Source: Neobacillus cucumis
GTDB lineage: Bacteria > Bacillota > Bacilli > Bacillales_B > DSM-18226
Length of the DNA: 64,000 bases
Direction: 5' to 3'
Assembly: GCF_023715505.1 (NCBI RefSeq)
Contig: NZ_JAMBOH010000001.1
Coordinates: 186,001 to 250,000, forward strand
Shown here: positions 42,517-51,758 of the stretch, piece by piece
How the letters are laid out: each line of letters begins with the position of its first letter
How positions within the stretch are numbered: position 1 is the stretch's first letter
Translations under genes and position numbers: made by a program
Notes under the pieces: model-generated
The model's database searches: none
Seen by the model: only the letters and a program-made list of their open reading frames with translations
Told to the model about the DNA's origin: nothing

Positions 42517-43869
42517 TTATTCACCCCTTTCCCTTGAAAAAAAGACAATTTTTATTGTTTGAAAAGCTAATTCTCCTAATTCGCCAAGCATTGGCTGAAG
42601 CTGTTCTTCAGATACTTCCCTTTCAAAAAATACAAACAATTCATCATAGTAGTTCGGAGGGATATTATAAACCGAGTTTGAAATCTTTTGGTTCTCCGGA
42701 TTAGGGAAGTTGACCCCAAACCTCGCCCCGTACCCCTCTTTATTCTCGATAAATATCGGACTTCTGGTCGTGGATTGATAATAAACATCTCTGCCCATTT
42801 CAGCTGCTAGTTTCATAGGTAAATACATAAATTCTCCAGTTCCGAGGCATAGTGTTCGATTCCCCACTCTATTTTGCCTTAGGAAGTGTGCAGCAGAAGA
42901 GACTCTTTCATGTACATTAAAAATTCCCAAGCTCTTTAAACCAAAACGCCCAGTTTCGTTTAGATAAGGGATTCCATTCAATTGATCCTTAGAAAAATAC
43001 TGGGAAGCTGTAAAATAAGATCCTAGGTGCAATACTTCTATAGAAGTCTCTCGGTTGGTTTTTTTGAGCATTTTAGAACGATTTTCTAATTCTTTTAATT
43101 GATGAATCTCGATTTGACCAGATAGCAAACTGACCACATTTATTTTAATTCCTAATTCTTGTTCAAGCCTTAAAAACTTTTGCTGATATTCCTGTGAACG
43201 CCAATCCAAAATACTTACTACAGTATAAACAGGTCTCGGAAACTTTTCATGAATGGATTGGATAATATTTAAGGCAGTGTTACCCGTCGTAATTTCATCA
43301 TCAACGAGAATAATTTCACGCTGATTATCAATCATCTCTAGGGAAACATAACACCGATGGGATGTTGCGTGGGAGTGTTCCTCCTCGAAGGTTATTACAG
43401 GCTTTTCCCCGCTAATCTCTTCTCTTGTTGTATGAAAAAAATCTGCATCCATGAAACAATCAAAAAAAGCATGTCCAAGAGCAGTGGCCGTTTCCGCAAA
43501 CCCAATAATGACCGGATTTAGATGTTTTGGAATAAAGGGGCGGCTGTAATAAGTTCCACCTGTGAGGAATAAAGATAGCAACCTCTCTTTTTCCTGACAT
43601 TCTACTCCCTTAACCTTTTCTATATATCTTGCACCTAGAAGAGCAGCGATTAGCAGACCCTTATTAGGTTCGATGGGTAAATGTTTTCCAAGCACCTTAC
43701 TAATAAATAAAAACGAACGCTTTTTATTGATCCTAGCGGCCATTGTAAAAAGCTCGTCTATGGGAATATTAAACGGATTTTGAAGACGGTTTATTTCCAC
43801 CTTAATAGAATCAAGGATGTTAAACGTATACTTCTTTTCTGATAAGGTCAATGCTTGAGAATTCTTCAT
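42517..43869 (-). CDS. Phosphoribosyltransferase with TRSP-type C-terminal domain
   Basis: A 450-residue protein. The PRPP-binding signature is EIILVDDEITTGNTALNIIQ around residue 190. Upstream PLNP/GFAETATALGHAFFDCF and the EEHSHATSH block are family features. The C-terminal part (RFGLKSLGIFNVHERVSS...LCLGTGEFMYLPMKLA) is the TRSP domain found only in Ter-associated enzymes. It probably attaches ribose-5-phosphate to a base or other acceptor. It starts 50 bases inside the lyase gene, behind GGGGTG, so translation is coupled. Confidence 0.9.
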   Translation of the reverse strand: MKNSQALTLSEKKYTFNILDSIKVEINRLQNPFNIPIDELFTMAARINKKRSFLFISKVLGKHLPIEPNKGLLIAALLGARYIEKVKGVECQEKERLLSLFLTGGTYYSRPFIPKHLNPVIIGFAETATALGHAFFDCFMDADFFHTTREEISGEKPVITFEEEHSHATSHRCYVSLEMIDNQREIILVDDEITTGNTALNIIQSIHEKFPRPVYTVVSILDWRSQEYQQKFLRLEQELGIKINVVSLLSGQIEIHQLKELENRSKMLKKTNRETSIEVLHLGSYFTASQYFSKDQLNGIPYLNETGRFGLKSLGIFNVHERVSSAAHFLRQNRVGNRTLCLGTGEFMYLPMKLAAEMGRDVYYQSTTRSPIFIENKEGYGARFGVNFPNPENQKISNSVYNIPPNYYDELFVFFEREVSEEQLQPMLGELGELAFQTIKIVFFSRERGE

Positions 43870-45007
43870 GTAACACCCCGTAAACCTGTGATTTTAATAA
43901 TATTTTTTTGGCCCAAAAATAATGCGGCTTTACTTCGTTCATTTTATTCGCAAATTCACTTTTCATAACCCCATTATTTTCATCGAATGCTTTTACTATA
44001 TTACTGGCATCAATAAATTCTTCATAGGAAACGACATTAAGGGCCTGAACAACCTTAATATGTGATGGATGAATGATCGTTTTACCTGTTAACCCATTAC
44101 TAATATCCATCAGAATTTCACGGATTAGACCATCCATATTATCATCAATTAATTGGGCTCTCCATTTGAGTCCTTCCTCTCCGTATCGTTCACGGAACGG
44201 AGTTTGCCGGAGCTGAGGCTTTAACATCCTTTTTTTCGCAGAGAAGTATTCCCAGACAGGACCTGAGATCACATATGAACTATCAAAACGTTGAAAGACA
44301 TTAATAATATCGGAAATACAATCTCTTAAAACAGCAATATCATAAACAGTTGTATCCATATTTCTCCGTATGCCGTACAAACCACAGAAATCTGTCGCCC
44401 CTATTCGAACATTCAGAATACAATCCTTGTATTGATCTAAAAGGTGCTTGATCTCCAATAATTCATTCATTCTTGTTTCCTTCTGGATAACCTTAACTGT
44501 TTCGAGTATGGGCATTGCATAAAAAGGATGATCCTCAGTATGAACGTCACGTACTATTTCCAAGAAATCCTTGCCAAATTCAACGCTGAATTTAGGGATA
44601 ACTACGCCTGTTAGAAGGTTCAATGCATCACCCAACTGATTCTTAAGGTGTTGCAATTGATCGAGTTGACGAATCCGGATAAATATTAGTGGTAAATCCT
44701 GGAAGCTCAAAAATCCTTTACTACATTCCTCTTGTAACTTTAATAATTCCCCAACAAGCAAATTTTCAGCGGTATCCACTTCATGATCGCTTACTGCATC
44801 CTCCAAATCTATGACAAGCGAGGTTAAACCCTCATACTTTTTTGAAAGGATTTCCTGATGGATATTCGGGCGGGTAGCTGGCATATAGAGTGTTGCACCT
44901 AAGCCATAGGACAAAAGATCTCGTTTTGTGTATTTTGTAAATGTCCCTGGTCTTCGGAAGAAAAACCGTTCAATTTCAGCTTCGTAAAAGTATGTAAAAA
45001 ATTCCAT
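43820..45007 (-). CDS. HpcH/HpaI or citrate-lyase-beta-like enzyme
   Basis: A 395-residue TIM-barrel lyase/aldolase. The metal and substrate motifs are LVIDLEDAVSDHEVD (Asp-Glu), FIRIRQLDQL and RIGATDFCGLYGIRRN. The C-terminal KTIIHPSHIKVVQALN is typical of citrate lyase beta/malyl-CoA lyase folds. In Ter clusters it is predicted to make a carbon-carbon bond in the unknown metabolite. It opens the five-gene metabolic run and lies 76 bases after terC. Confidence 0.9.
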   Translation of the reverse strand: MEFFTYFYEAEIERFFFRRPGTFTKYTKRDLLSYGLGATLYMPATRPNIHQEILSKKYEGLTSLVIDLEDAVSDHEVDTAENLLVGELLKLQEECSKGFLSFQDLPLIFIRIRQLDQLQHLKNQLGDALNLLTGVVIPKFSVEFGKDFLEIVRDVHTEDHPFYAMPILETVKVIQKETRMNELLEIKHLLDQYKDCILNVRIGATDFCGLYGIRRNMDTTVYDIAVLRDCISDIINVFQRFDSSYVISGPVWEYFSAKKRMLKPQLRQTPFRERYGEEGLKWRAQLIDDNMDGLIREILMDISNGLTGKTIIHPSHIKVVQALNVVSYEEFIDASNIVKAFDENNGVMKSEFANKMNEVKPHYFWAKKILLKSQVYGVLHEEFSSIDLIRKEVYV

Positions 45008-45083
45008 AACCCGTTTCTCCTCTGTGAATGGTAAAAAAGAGAGGGAAACAGACTTTCGTCAGCTCCCCACCCTTTGACAAACA

Positions 45084-45860
45084 TTATGAATTATTTTCCC
45101 TGCTGCCTTCCTTTTTCTTATTGTTATAATGAACGATAAAAGTAGCACCAAAGGTTAATAGTAAGATAATAAAGAATGTAATATGTCCCATTTCAATATG
45201 AAATACTGCGAGCAGCATTTTGATCGCAATGATTAGGATTAAGATATAAGCAGTTGTTTCAAGTTCTGGCACGCGATCAATTAGTGTTAAGAAAACACCT
45301 GCTACCCCCCGCATCATTAAGACGCCGAGCATACCGCCAATTAATAAAACCCAAACTTCTTCACTAACACCAAATGCTGCCAAAACACTGTCAACGGAAA
45401 AAGCAATATCCATCAATTCGACAGCAGCAACTGTTCCCCAGAATGTTCCAAATAAGCGAATTAAGAATCCTTTTTGATTGATACCTTCCTCATGCTGCTC
45501 TTCTTCCTCAGCACCTTTTCGCTTATCCATAAAGTACTTAATGGATAACCATGCCAAGTAACCTGCACCTAATATTTTTACCCACCATAGTTTGATTAAG
45601 AATACCCCGATTCCAATCGCTATAAACCGGAAGACATAGGCACCTAATAAACCGTAAAACAGAGCTTTCTTCCGTTTTTCGGGTGGCAGATGTTTAACCA
45701 TGACGGCTAAAACTAAGGCATTATCTGCAGAAAGTAACCCTTCTAAAATAACAAGAGTACCTATCAATCCCCAGCTGACAGGATTTGTTAACACCTCTCC
45801 CCACATTTCCCAGTTAAAAAACTGTGAGTATGTATCTAATATATGTTGTAAAACTGACAT
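45084..45860 (-). CDS. yceF: TerC-family integral membrane protein
   Basis: A 258-residue membrane protein with about seven hydrophobic helices. The signature acidic residues lie within membranes: EGLLSADNALVLAVMVKHLP and ELMDIAFSVDSVLAAFGV. TerC proteins are implicated in metal (often manganese) export and tellurite resistance. The ATG at 45860 with AGGAGGAATTC upstream is chosen; an upstream 24-residue extension has no family similarity. A terminator-like hairpin lies just before this gene. Confidence 0.94.
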   Translation of the reverse strand: MSVLQHILDTYSQFFNWEMWGEVLTNPVSWGLIGTLVILEGLLSADNALVLAVMVKHLPPEKRKKALFYGLLGAYVFRFIAIGIGVFLIKLWWVKILGAGYLAWLSIKYFMDKRKGAEEEEQHEEGINQKGFLIRLFGTFWGTVAAVELMDIAFSVDSVLAAFGVSEEVWVLLIGGMLGVLMMRGVAGVFLTLIDRVPELETTAYILILIIAIKMLLAVFHIEMGHITFFIILLLTFGATFIVHYNNKKKEGSRENNS

Positions 45861-45896
45861 TAAAAGAATTCCTCCTAGATAGTAAACATGATTTTT

Positions 45897-45927
45897 TAAA
45901 AAGACCCATCTAACTGGGTCTTTTTTT
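45897..45927. terminator. Terminator between terD and terC
   Basis: AAGACCCA and TGGGTCTT arms with T-runs on both strands. It separates the first terD from terC and the metabolic genes, which may depend on read-through. Confidence 0.85.
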
Positions 45928-45946
45928 GACAATGTTAAACTTGGAT

Positions 45947-45968
45947 GTTGATTTCCACTCCTATCAAC
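45947..45968. repeat. Collapsed copy of the GTTGATTTCCGCTCC repeat
   Basis: A 22-bp palindrome-like scar: GTTGATTTCCACTCC joined to TATCAAC. It equals the two ends of the 130-bp repeat at 26791-26920 fused at their shared CCGCTCC segment, with two substitutions. Confidence 0.6.
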
Positions 45969-46017
45969 ATCGTTATAAAATCAACAATGACCTTTAACAC
46001 AGACTTTTTTTAAATTG

Positions 46018-46599
46018 TTAACCAATTGATAAGCCAAAATCTGTTGCTAACGCAGCTAATCCTCCCTGGTATCCGCTGCCAATCGCACTAAATTTCCATT
46101 CACCGTTGTGGCGATATAATTCTCCAACCACAATGGCAGTCTCAATCGAAAAATCTTCCCCTAAATCATAACGGATTAATTCCTCGCCAGTTGCCTCGTT
46201 GAAGATTCTCGCATACGAATTACTGACCTGACCAAAGTTTTGGTTCCGGCTGTCCGCGTCATGAATGGTAATGGTAAATGCAATCCTCTGAATATTAGCT
46301 GGAACAGTAGTCAGATTAATTTTGACTTGTTCATCATCACCGTCGCCAGCACCCGTGCGGTTATCTCCAGTATGTACGACAGCACCGCCTGCTCCTTCAC
46401 GATTATTGTAGAAAATGAAGTCTGATTCATTCGTTACTTTGCCATTCTCTCCTAAAAGGAATATCGATGAATCCAAGTCAAAATCATTACCGCCATCATA
46501 TTTATTAGTGTCCCATCCCAATCCAACCACAACATTTGTTAAACCAGGATTGGTTTTTGTTAAATCAACTTTTTGACCTTTAGATAAACTTACTGCCAT
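46018..46599 (-). CDS. terD: TerD-family stress protein (first gene of the island)
   Basis: A 193-residue TerD protein, with [40 protein letters not shown] and [19 protein letters not shown]. The acidic loops appear complete, so calcium binding is expected. It has GGAGG upstream and a SigW-type promoter 35-60 bases before the start. A strong terminator follows, so part of its transcript is probably monocistronic. Confidence 0.95.
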   Translation of the reverse strand: MAVSLSKGQKVDLTKTNPGLTNVVVGLGWDTNKYDGGNDFDLDSSIFLLGENGKVTNESDFIFYNNREGAGGAVVHTGDNRTGAGDGDDEQVKINLTTVPANIQRIAFTITIHDADSRNQNFGQVSNSYARIFNEATGEELIRYDLGEDFSIETAIVVGELYRHNGEWKFSAIGSGYQGGLAALATDFGLSIG

Positions 46600-46633
46600 T
46601 TTTACATTCCTCCAATTTTGGTGATAGATTATT

Positions 46634-46659
46634 TACGAGTTTCTTTTAAAAAGGTTTCA
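46634..46659 (-). promoter_or_regulatory. SigW-type promoter for the first terD
   Basis: TGAAAC, exactly 16 bases, then CGTA on the minus strand, upstream of GGAGGAATG and the terD start. Same architecture as the site at 40235-40260. Confidence 0.88.
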
Positions 46660-46685
46660 TTTATTATAAAAAAATTTATGAAGGA

Positions 46686-47279
46686 CTAGCTCATCCATTT
46701 TGGCGGAGTATTTCTGTCCCAATAAATGGAACCCAGCTCATGATGGGTATGAAAATCATCATGATAGGTATGATAATGAAAATTAAACCAGTAGCCTGCC
46801 TGAGGCGGATTATCGCGTCTTACATGGAAACGTATAATATCTTTCCCTGAAACACTATCTTTTATATTAAAAATTTTCTCAGAAAGCCCGTAACCAGGCT
46901 GTTCTGTTATGGTCAGATTCTTAACACGATCCTCTGGAAACTGAGAAGCGGTTTCTTCGATTGCCTTTTCAATATTCGGTAAAATTATTTCTCGGAATTC
47001 ACTTTCGATGACTGGCTTTATTCTAGCCCCAAACTTTTGATAGGATTGAATTTCTGCCTGTTTAATTAGTTCCTGCATAAACTTTTCTCTATTAAATTCT
47101 GTTTCTAGTAAATAACTATTTGCCTGAACGAAACTTCTTTCAGGTGCTGAAGTTTCGAAACCGTCTCGATCATTAATTTTTTCTGCATTCGCTTGATTTA
47201 TTAGTTGTGATGGAGTTACAAGACCAAATGTTAAAATCGATATGGTGACAAAAAGTGATTTACGCAGCCACTTGTTCAT
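46686..47279 (-). CDS. ypjP: YpjP family exported protein
   Basis: A 197-residue protein with a signal peptide (residues ~1-32, KSLFVTISILTFGLVTPSQL then NQANA). The C-terminal HYHTYHDDFHTHHELG is a remarkable histidine-rich stretch that could bind metal, followed by IYWDRNTPPKWMS. It matches YpjP of B. subtilis, which I recall lying next to thyB-dfrA. Here the Ter island lies between them. Function unknown. Confidence 0.85.
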   Translation of the reverse strand: MNKWLRKSLFVTISILTFGLVTPSQLINQANAEKINDRDGFETSAPERSFVQANSYLLETEFNREKFMQELIKQAEIQSYQKFGARIKPVIESEFREIILPNIEKAIEETASQFPEDRVKNLTITEQPGYGLSEKIFNIKDSVSGKDIIRFHVRRDNPPQAGYWFNFHYHTYHDDFHTHHELGSIYWDRNTPPKWMS

Positions 47280-47361
47280 AATCGGTTCACACCTTTATTG
47301 TAAGAGATTTCTGAATTTAAGTTTCTTACAAATTATTATACTTCTTTTTTGGGCAAAATGG

Positions 47362-47388
47362 AAAAAAACTGAAAGAAAGAGCTTTCAG
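47362..47388 (-). terminator. Terminator of ypiP
   Basis: CTGAAAG and CTTTCAG around CTCTTT, followed by TTTTTTT on the minus strand; it overlaps the last codons of ypiP. Confidence 0.75.
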
Positions 47389-48161
47389 CTTTTTTCTATT
47401 ACTCCAAAATGAAATTTTGCGGTTTTTCGGTGCATGACTTGAAAGCCATATTTTTCAAAGCGCAAGCTTTTGTAATGATCTTTTAAGACTACTCTATATT
47501 TAGCTACCCTGATGGCCTCGGTAATCATTTCATCAGTCAGATTATCATGAATAGCAAAATGGCCTAAAGCTTTAATCCCATCAGATTCAAGAATCTTTTC
47601 TTCAAACATTGGATCAAAATAGACACAGTCAACTGATGAATCTCGTTGACTTTTTAAATAATCGCGGGCGTTCATTTGAATAACACGGATGCGATTCATG
47701 GCCTCATCCATGACAGGAAGTCCGGAGTCCCAAGTTTGCAGTCCCTGTTGAACAATGAATGCCAAGTATTTCTGCCCCTCTATACCGGTTACCATCCCTT
47801 CCCGGCCAACGAGGAAGCTTGCAATTATCGCATCTGAAGCAAGACCAAGTGTACAGTCAAGAAATGTCATACCATTTGTAAGTTTTACGGCATCGGAAAA
47901 TGGGTCGTAGTCACCACTGATTAGCCGCTTAATCCGAAACATCGCTGAATTAGGGTGGAAGAAAAATGGCTGGTTACTATTTTTCTCAAAAAGCTCCAAT
48001 CGTTCTTTCCCCACCACAATACAGTCACTGTCAGCCTGTTGTTGCACATGGTAAATCGATTTCTTTTTGCGCGGGAGATAAGGAACCTGTAAAAATTCAG
48101 AAATTTGCAGTGCGCGTTCAATCATTTCCTCGTTTGTTCTTCCTGCTGTTGTTACAAACAT
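47385..48161 (-). CDS. ypiP: Class I SAM-dependent methyltransferase
   Basis: A 258-residue protein. The SAM-binding motif I is MTFLDCTLGLASDAIIASF around residue 90, with MVTGIEG (motif II acid) and SVDCVYFDPMFEEK (DPMF, a motif IV like that of base or rRNA methyltransferases such as RsmJ). The substrate is probably a nucleic acid base, by motif similarity only. It lies between ypjP and brxA as in B. subtilis. Confidence 0.85.
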   Translation of the reverse strand: MFVTTAGRTNEEMIERALQISEFLQVPYLPRKKKSIYHVQQQADSDCIVVGKERLELFEKNSNQPFFFHPNSAMFRIKRLISGDYDPFSDAVKLTNGMTFLDCTLGLASDAIIASFLVGREGMVTGIEGQKYLAFIVQQGLQTWDSGLPVMDEAMNRIRVIQMNARDYLKSQRDSSVDCVYFDPMFEEKILESDGIKALGHFAIHDNLTDEMITEAIRVAKYRVVLKDHYKSLRFEKYGFQVMHRKTAKFHFGVIEKS

Positions 48162-48185
48162 ACGATCATCTCTTTTTATTTATTA

Positions 48186-48211
48186 AAAAAAGGATGTCTA
48201 ATGACATCCCT
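48186..48211 (-). terminator. Terminator of brxA
   Basis: GGGATGTCA and TGACATCC-type arms (GGATGTC/GACATCC) followed by TTTTTTT on the minus strand, just past the brxA stop. Confidence 0.85.
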
Positions 48212-48646
48212 TTAGCAATGAGCTTCAAATGCACCCATTAGGTTTTGCATAACAACTTCCATCGGCATACCTTCAATATCATGTCTAGGAATAAAATGAA
48301 CTACCTGTTTATCTTTTAGTAATGCCATCGATGGTGATGAAGGTTCGATTCCTTCAAAGTACTCACGCATTTTCGCTGTCGCTTCTTTATCTTGTCCAGC
48401 GAAAACAGTTACTAAATGCTCTGGTTTTTTCTCGCTATTTAACACAGCTTGGGTTGCTGCAGGTCTTGCTAATCCCGCGGCACAGCCGCAAACGGAATTA
48501 ACTACAACAAGTGTAGTACCCGTTGCTTTTTCCATAAAATCTTCGACCTCTTCCGCTGTATTTAATTCCTTGAACCCTGCTCTTGTTAATTCTTCACGCA
48601 TTGGTAAAACCATTTGTTTCATATATTCTTCATACGCATTTGACAT
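48212..48646 (-). CDS. brxA: Bacilliredoxin BrxA (YphP)
   Basis: A 144-residue thioredoxin-fold protein of the DUF1094 family with the unusual active site VNSVCGCAAGLARPA (CGC). Bacilliredoxins remove bacillithiol from S-bacillithiolated proteins. The ATG at 48646 (GGAGTGAATGTG upstream) gives exactly the family length. It implies that this organism makes bacillithiol, consistent with the Firmicute assignment. Confidence 0.95.
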   Translation of the reverse strand: MSNAYEEYMKQMVLPMREELTRAGFKELNTAEEVEDFMEKATGTTLVVVNSVCGCAAGLARPAATQAVLNSEKKPEHLVTVFAGQDKEATAKMREYFEGIEPSSPSMALLKDKQVVHFIPRHDIEGMPMEVVMQNLMGAFEAHC

Positions 48647-48704
48647 CACATTCACTCCATTTCTTCTCCATATAGAATACTATAATCATGGCTAATTTAC
48701 AAAA

Positions 48705-49838
48705 TTACTGGTCAGACTTTCTTGCTTCCGTCATCTGTTTCCAGACTGAACCTTTCGCTTCTTCTCCGCCTTCAATTCTTTCAATCGCCATTTTGATTTG
48801 CATACTCACTTCAAATTCCGGGTCATTTTCAGCTTTTTTAAGGGCTGGCAGTGACTCTTCACCGCCTGCCTCATAAAGAAACATAGCAGCTCTCCAACGT
48901 ACGAGTTTACTGGTATCCCTCAATGCTTTTGCCATTTCCTCAGCTGCCTCAGGAAAGCCTAAATCGGATAAGCAATCACCTGCTGTTCTGCGCACGGTTA
49001 CAGTTTTATCTTTTAAGGCCTTATATAATAACGGCAGAACTCCTTTATCTTTAATCATACCAAGATATACTGTTGCTAGTCTGCGGATGGAAGGCTTTTC
49101 ATCTTGTATTGCTTTTTTAAGCATAGGTAAATCCTCGAGTTCAGGGTCTTCCATTTGTTCTAACAGCTGATAGCGTAACTGCCAGTCAGGATTGTTTAAA
49201 TCCTCTATTGTTACTTTTTTACGAGTTCGCTTTGCTTTCTGGACAATTGGTGTACCTGAGCTTTGTGCTTTTGTTACAAGTGCTTCAAGGCGCTCCTTTG
49301 GATAGGCTGCAATTAGTTCCTCGACAACCTCTTGACCAATCTGATCAAAATCACCATAGCGGACTCCTTGATTTTTCCACTTACGCAAAAGGATATAATT
49401 ATCCCCGGGAAGCTGTGCCTGTTCCCTTGCTTTTAAAAAGTAATCTGGCATTCCAAACCTTCGTTCCGTGGAACTATCGGTCAGTTTAACCTGAAGAGGA
49501 ATGTCTTTAAACATTTGAATTTCTACCTTAATTTCGCCAAAATGCTTGTCTAGCTTGTTTATATTGGCCGTTTCCTCTATTTTTTCACCAAACGCCCGGC
49601 GGACTTGAGGTAATAATTCCTTCCAATCATATTTTGCGTTTCGCTCAACGGCTAAAAAATCGGCAACATGGTATACACCCTTTATTCCGTCAATTTGCAG
49701 GATTGCTTGAATAATAGGGGGGGCGTCTGAAGAAGTTTCTTTTTTATAATTATGGCTTTTGCCCATTGGAAGTTCTTGGTCTAAATTAATTTTCATTGTA
49801 TTTGGACTTGGCGTTGGTTCTATCGCCTTTATTTTCAA
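48705..49838 (-). CDS. ypgR: HEAT-repeat and Nfu-N domain protein YpgR (CvfC-like)
   Basis: A 377-residue protein. The N-terminal ~90 residues resemble the Nfu scaffold N-domain (IKAIEPTPSPNTMKINLDQE and VYHVADFLAVERN). The C-terminal half is HEAT/armadillo-like repeats (LRYQLLEQMEDPELEDLPML, IRRLATVYLGMIKDKGVLPL, VRRTAGDCLSDLGFPEAAEE). Orthologues are named conserved virulence factor C in staphylococci. A TTG start at 49838 (AGGTGATTGTG upstream) is preferred. Molecular role uncertain. Confidence 0.88.
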   Translation of the reverse strand: MKIKAIEPTPSPNTMKINLDQELPMGKSHNYKKETSSDAPPIIQAILQIDGIKGVYHVADFLAVERNAKYDWKELLPQVRRAFGEKIEETANINKLDKHFGEIKVEIQMFKDIPLQVKLTDSSTERRFGMPDYFLKAREQAQLPGDNYILLRKWKNQGVRYGDFDQIGQEVVEELIAAYPKERLEALVTKAQSSGTPIVQKAKRTRKKVTIEDLNNPDWQLRYQLLEQMEDPELEDLPMLKKAIQDEKPSIRRLATVYLGMIKDKGVLPLLYKALKDKTVTVRRTAGDCLSDLGFPEAAEEMAKALRDTSKLVRWRAAMFLYEAGGEESLPALKKAENDPEFEVSMQIKMAIERIEGGEEAKGSVWKQMTEARKSDQ

Positions 49839-49865
49839 CACAATCACCTAATTCTTGTTGTTTTC

Positions 49866-51758
49866 TTATTCTTGTTCAGCTATCTCTGCCAGATAGGACC
49901 AGCGCTCGATTAAATACTCTAGCTTTTCGTTTAATTCCTTTTCCTGTTTCATTAATTCCTGTGCTTTCGTAAAGTCACTGCCGGTTGCAGCCATATCCGC
50001 AGCTACTTCTTCAATTTTTGCCTCTGTATTGGAAATCACCGCGTCAATTTCTTCCCACTCTTTTTTCTCCTTAAACGTTAACCGCTTCTTTTTTTCCTTT
50101 TCTGGAGCTTTAGTTGGAGATATTGGCTTAGATACCGCGTTTGTTTGTACTTCATGCGCTGTTTCTTTTTCAAGATAATCGCTGTAATTCCCATAGAAAG
50201 AGCCTATTTCACCTTCCCCACGAAGAATTAGCAGCTGTTCCACCACTTTATCTAGGAAATAGCGATCATGGGAAACCGTTATAACAACACCTGGGAAATC
50301 TTCCAAATAGTCTTCCAAAACGGTTAAGGTTTGTGTATCTAAATCATTCGTTGGCTCATCCAGCAAGAGAACATTTGGTGCTGTCATTAACAGCTTTAAA
50401 AGGTAAAGACGACGTTTTTCTCCGCCAGATAATTTTCTAATCGGAGTCCCGTGGGTAAAAGGTGGAAATAGGAAACGTTCAAGCATTTGTGCAGCCGAGA
50501 TAGTCTTACCATCCGATGTCTCGACAACTTCAGCAGTCTCTTTGATGTATTCAATCATCCGCTTATTGTCATCCATATCTTCGCTTTCTTGGGTATAAAA
50601 ACTAAGCTTTACTGTTTGCCCAATGTTAAATTCACCCTCATCCAACGGAATCTTCTTTGCTAAAATATTCAGTAATGTCGATTTACCGGCACCGTTTTTA
50701 CCAATAATCCCAATCCGGTCTCCCGGCTTAACCAATAAATCGAAATGATTAAGGATTACTTTTTGGTCATATCGTTTCGATGCATTTTTCAATTCGAAAA
50801 CCTGCTTACCCAGCCGGCTTCCATTTAAGGTAATATCCAATTTTTCACCGGATGGCTTTCCGGTTGTAAGCTTGTCATCTAGATCTTCAAAACGCTGAAT
50901 TCTAGCTTTTTGTTTTGTCGACCTCGCCTTGGCGCCGCGTCTAATCCAATCTAGTTCTCTGCGAAATAAGTTTTTATTTTTTTCATAGGTTGCTGCTTCG
51001 TTTTCCTCCCGAACCGCTTTTGCTTCCAAAAAGGCAGCATAGTTTCCTTTGTAGCTGTAGAGATTACCACCATCTAATTCAAACATCCGATTAGCAACAC
51101 GGTCAAGGAAGTAACGGTCATGCGTAACAAGCAAAATCGAACCGTTATATCGGCTTAAATAATCTTCTAACCACTTAACGGAATCAAAATCAAGATGGTT
51201 GGTTGGTTCGTCTAAAATTAATAAATCCGGCTCAGCAATTAATACTTGCGCAAGTGCGACACGCTTTTTTTGACCGCCTGAAAGTTCGCCAATTTTCTTT
51301 GTAAAATCCTCAATTCCTAATTTCATTAATATAGACTTGGCATTTGTACTGGCATCCCAGGCATTTATAGCATCCATTTGCTTTTGTAATTGAAAAAGCT
51401 CTTCTTGAACTTTTGTATCAGATGGGGAGATATTCAGTTTTAATAGGGTCTCTTCATATCCACGCATCAGTTTTAGAATCGGCGCATCGCCGCGGAAGAC
51501 TTGTTCTAGTACTGTTTTATCTAAATCTAATTCCGGCTGTTGGGATAAAAACGAAATGGTGTACTCCTTAGGTGAGAGAATTTTCCCATCATCAGGTACA
51601 TCTAACCCCGCAATTATTTTTAACAAGGAAGATTTCCCGGTCCCATTTATGCCAATTAACCCCACCCGCTCCTTTTCACTAATTGTAAAAGAAATATGGT
51701 CAAAGAGCTGCTTCTCACCATACGTTTTTGAAACATTTTCTACTGTGAGCATCTTCAT
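49866..51758 (-). CDS. yfmR: ABC-F family ribosome-associated ATPase
   Basis: A 630-residue soluble protein with two ABC domains and no membrane segments. Walker A motifs are GINGTGKSSLLKI and GKNGAGKSTLLNI; signatures are LSGGQKKRVALAQ and LSGGEKRRLYLLK; Walker B motifs are LLILDEPTNHLD and VLLLDEPTNDLD. The interdomain linker (about 230-320) and a C-terminal coiled coil (about 540-630) fit YfmR-type ABC-F factors that relieve stalled ribosomes. The ATG at 51758 overlaps the ypgQ stop (ATGA). Confidence 0.92.
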   Translation of the reverse strand: MKMLTVENVSKTYGEKQLFDHISFTISEKERVGLIGINGTGKSSLLKIIAGLDVPDDGKILSPKEYTISFLSQQPELDLDKTVLEQVFRGDAPILKLMRGYEETLLKLNISPSDTKVQEELFQLQKQMDAINAWDASTNAKSILMKLGIEDFTKKIGELSGGQKKRVALAQVLIAEPDLLILDEPTNHLDFDSVKWLEDYLSRYNGSILLVTHDRYFLDRVANRMFELDGGNLYSYKGNYAAFLEAKAVREENEAATYEKNKNLFRRELDWIRRGAKARSTKQKARIQRFEDLDDKLTTGKPSGEKLDITLNGSRLGKQVFELKNASKRYDQKVILNHFDLLVKPGDRIGIIGKNGAGKSTLLNILAKKIPLDEGEFNIGQTVKLSFYTQESEDMDDNKRMIEYIKETAEVVETSDGKTISAAQMLERFLFPPFTHGTPIRKLSGGEKRRLYLLKLLMTAPNVLLLDEPTNDLDTQTLTVLEDYLEDFPGVVITVSHDRYFLDKVVEQLLILRGEGEIGSFYGNYSDYLEKETAHEVQTNAVSKPISPTKAPEKEKKKRLTFKEKKEWEEIDAVISNTEAKIEEVAADMAATGSDFTKAQELMKQEKELNEKLEYLIERWSYLAEIAEQE

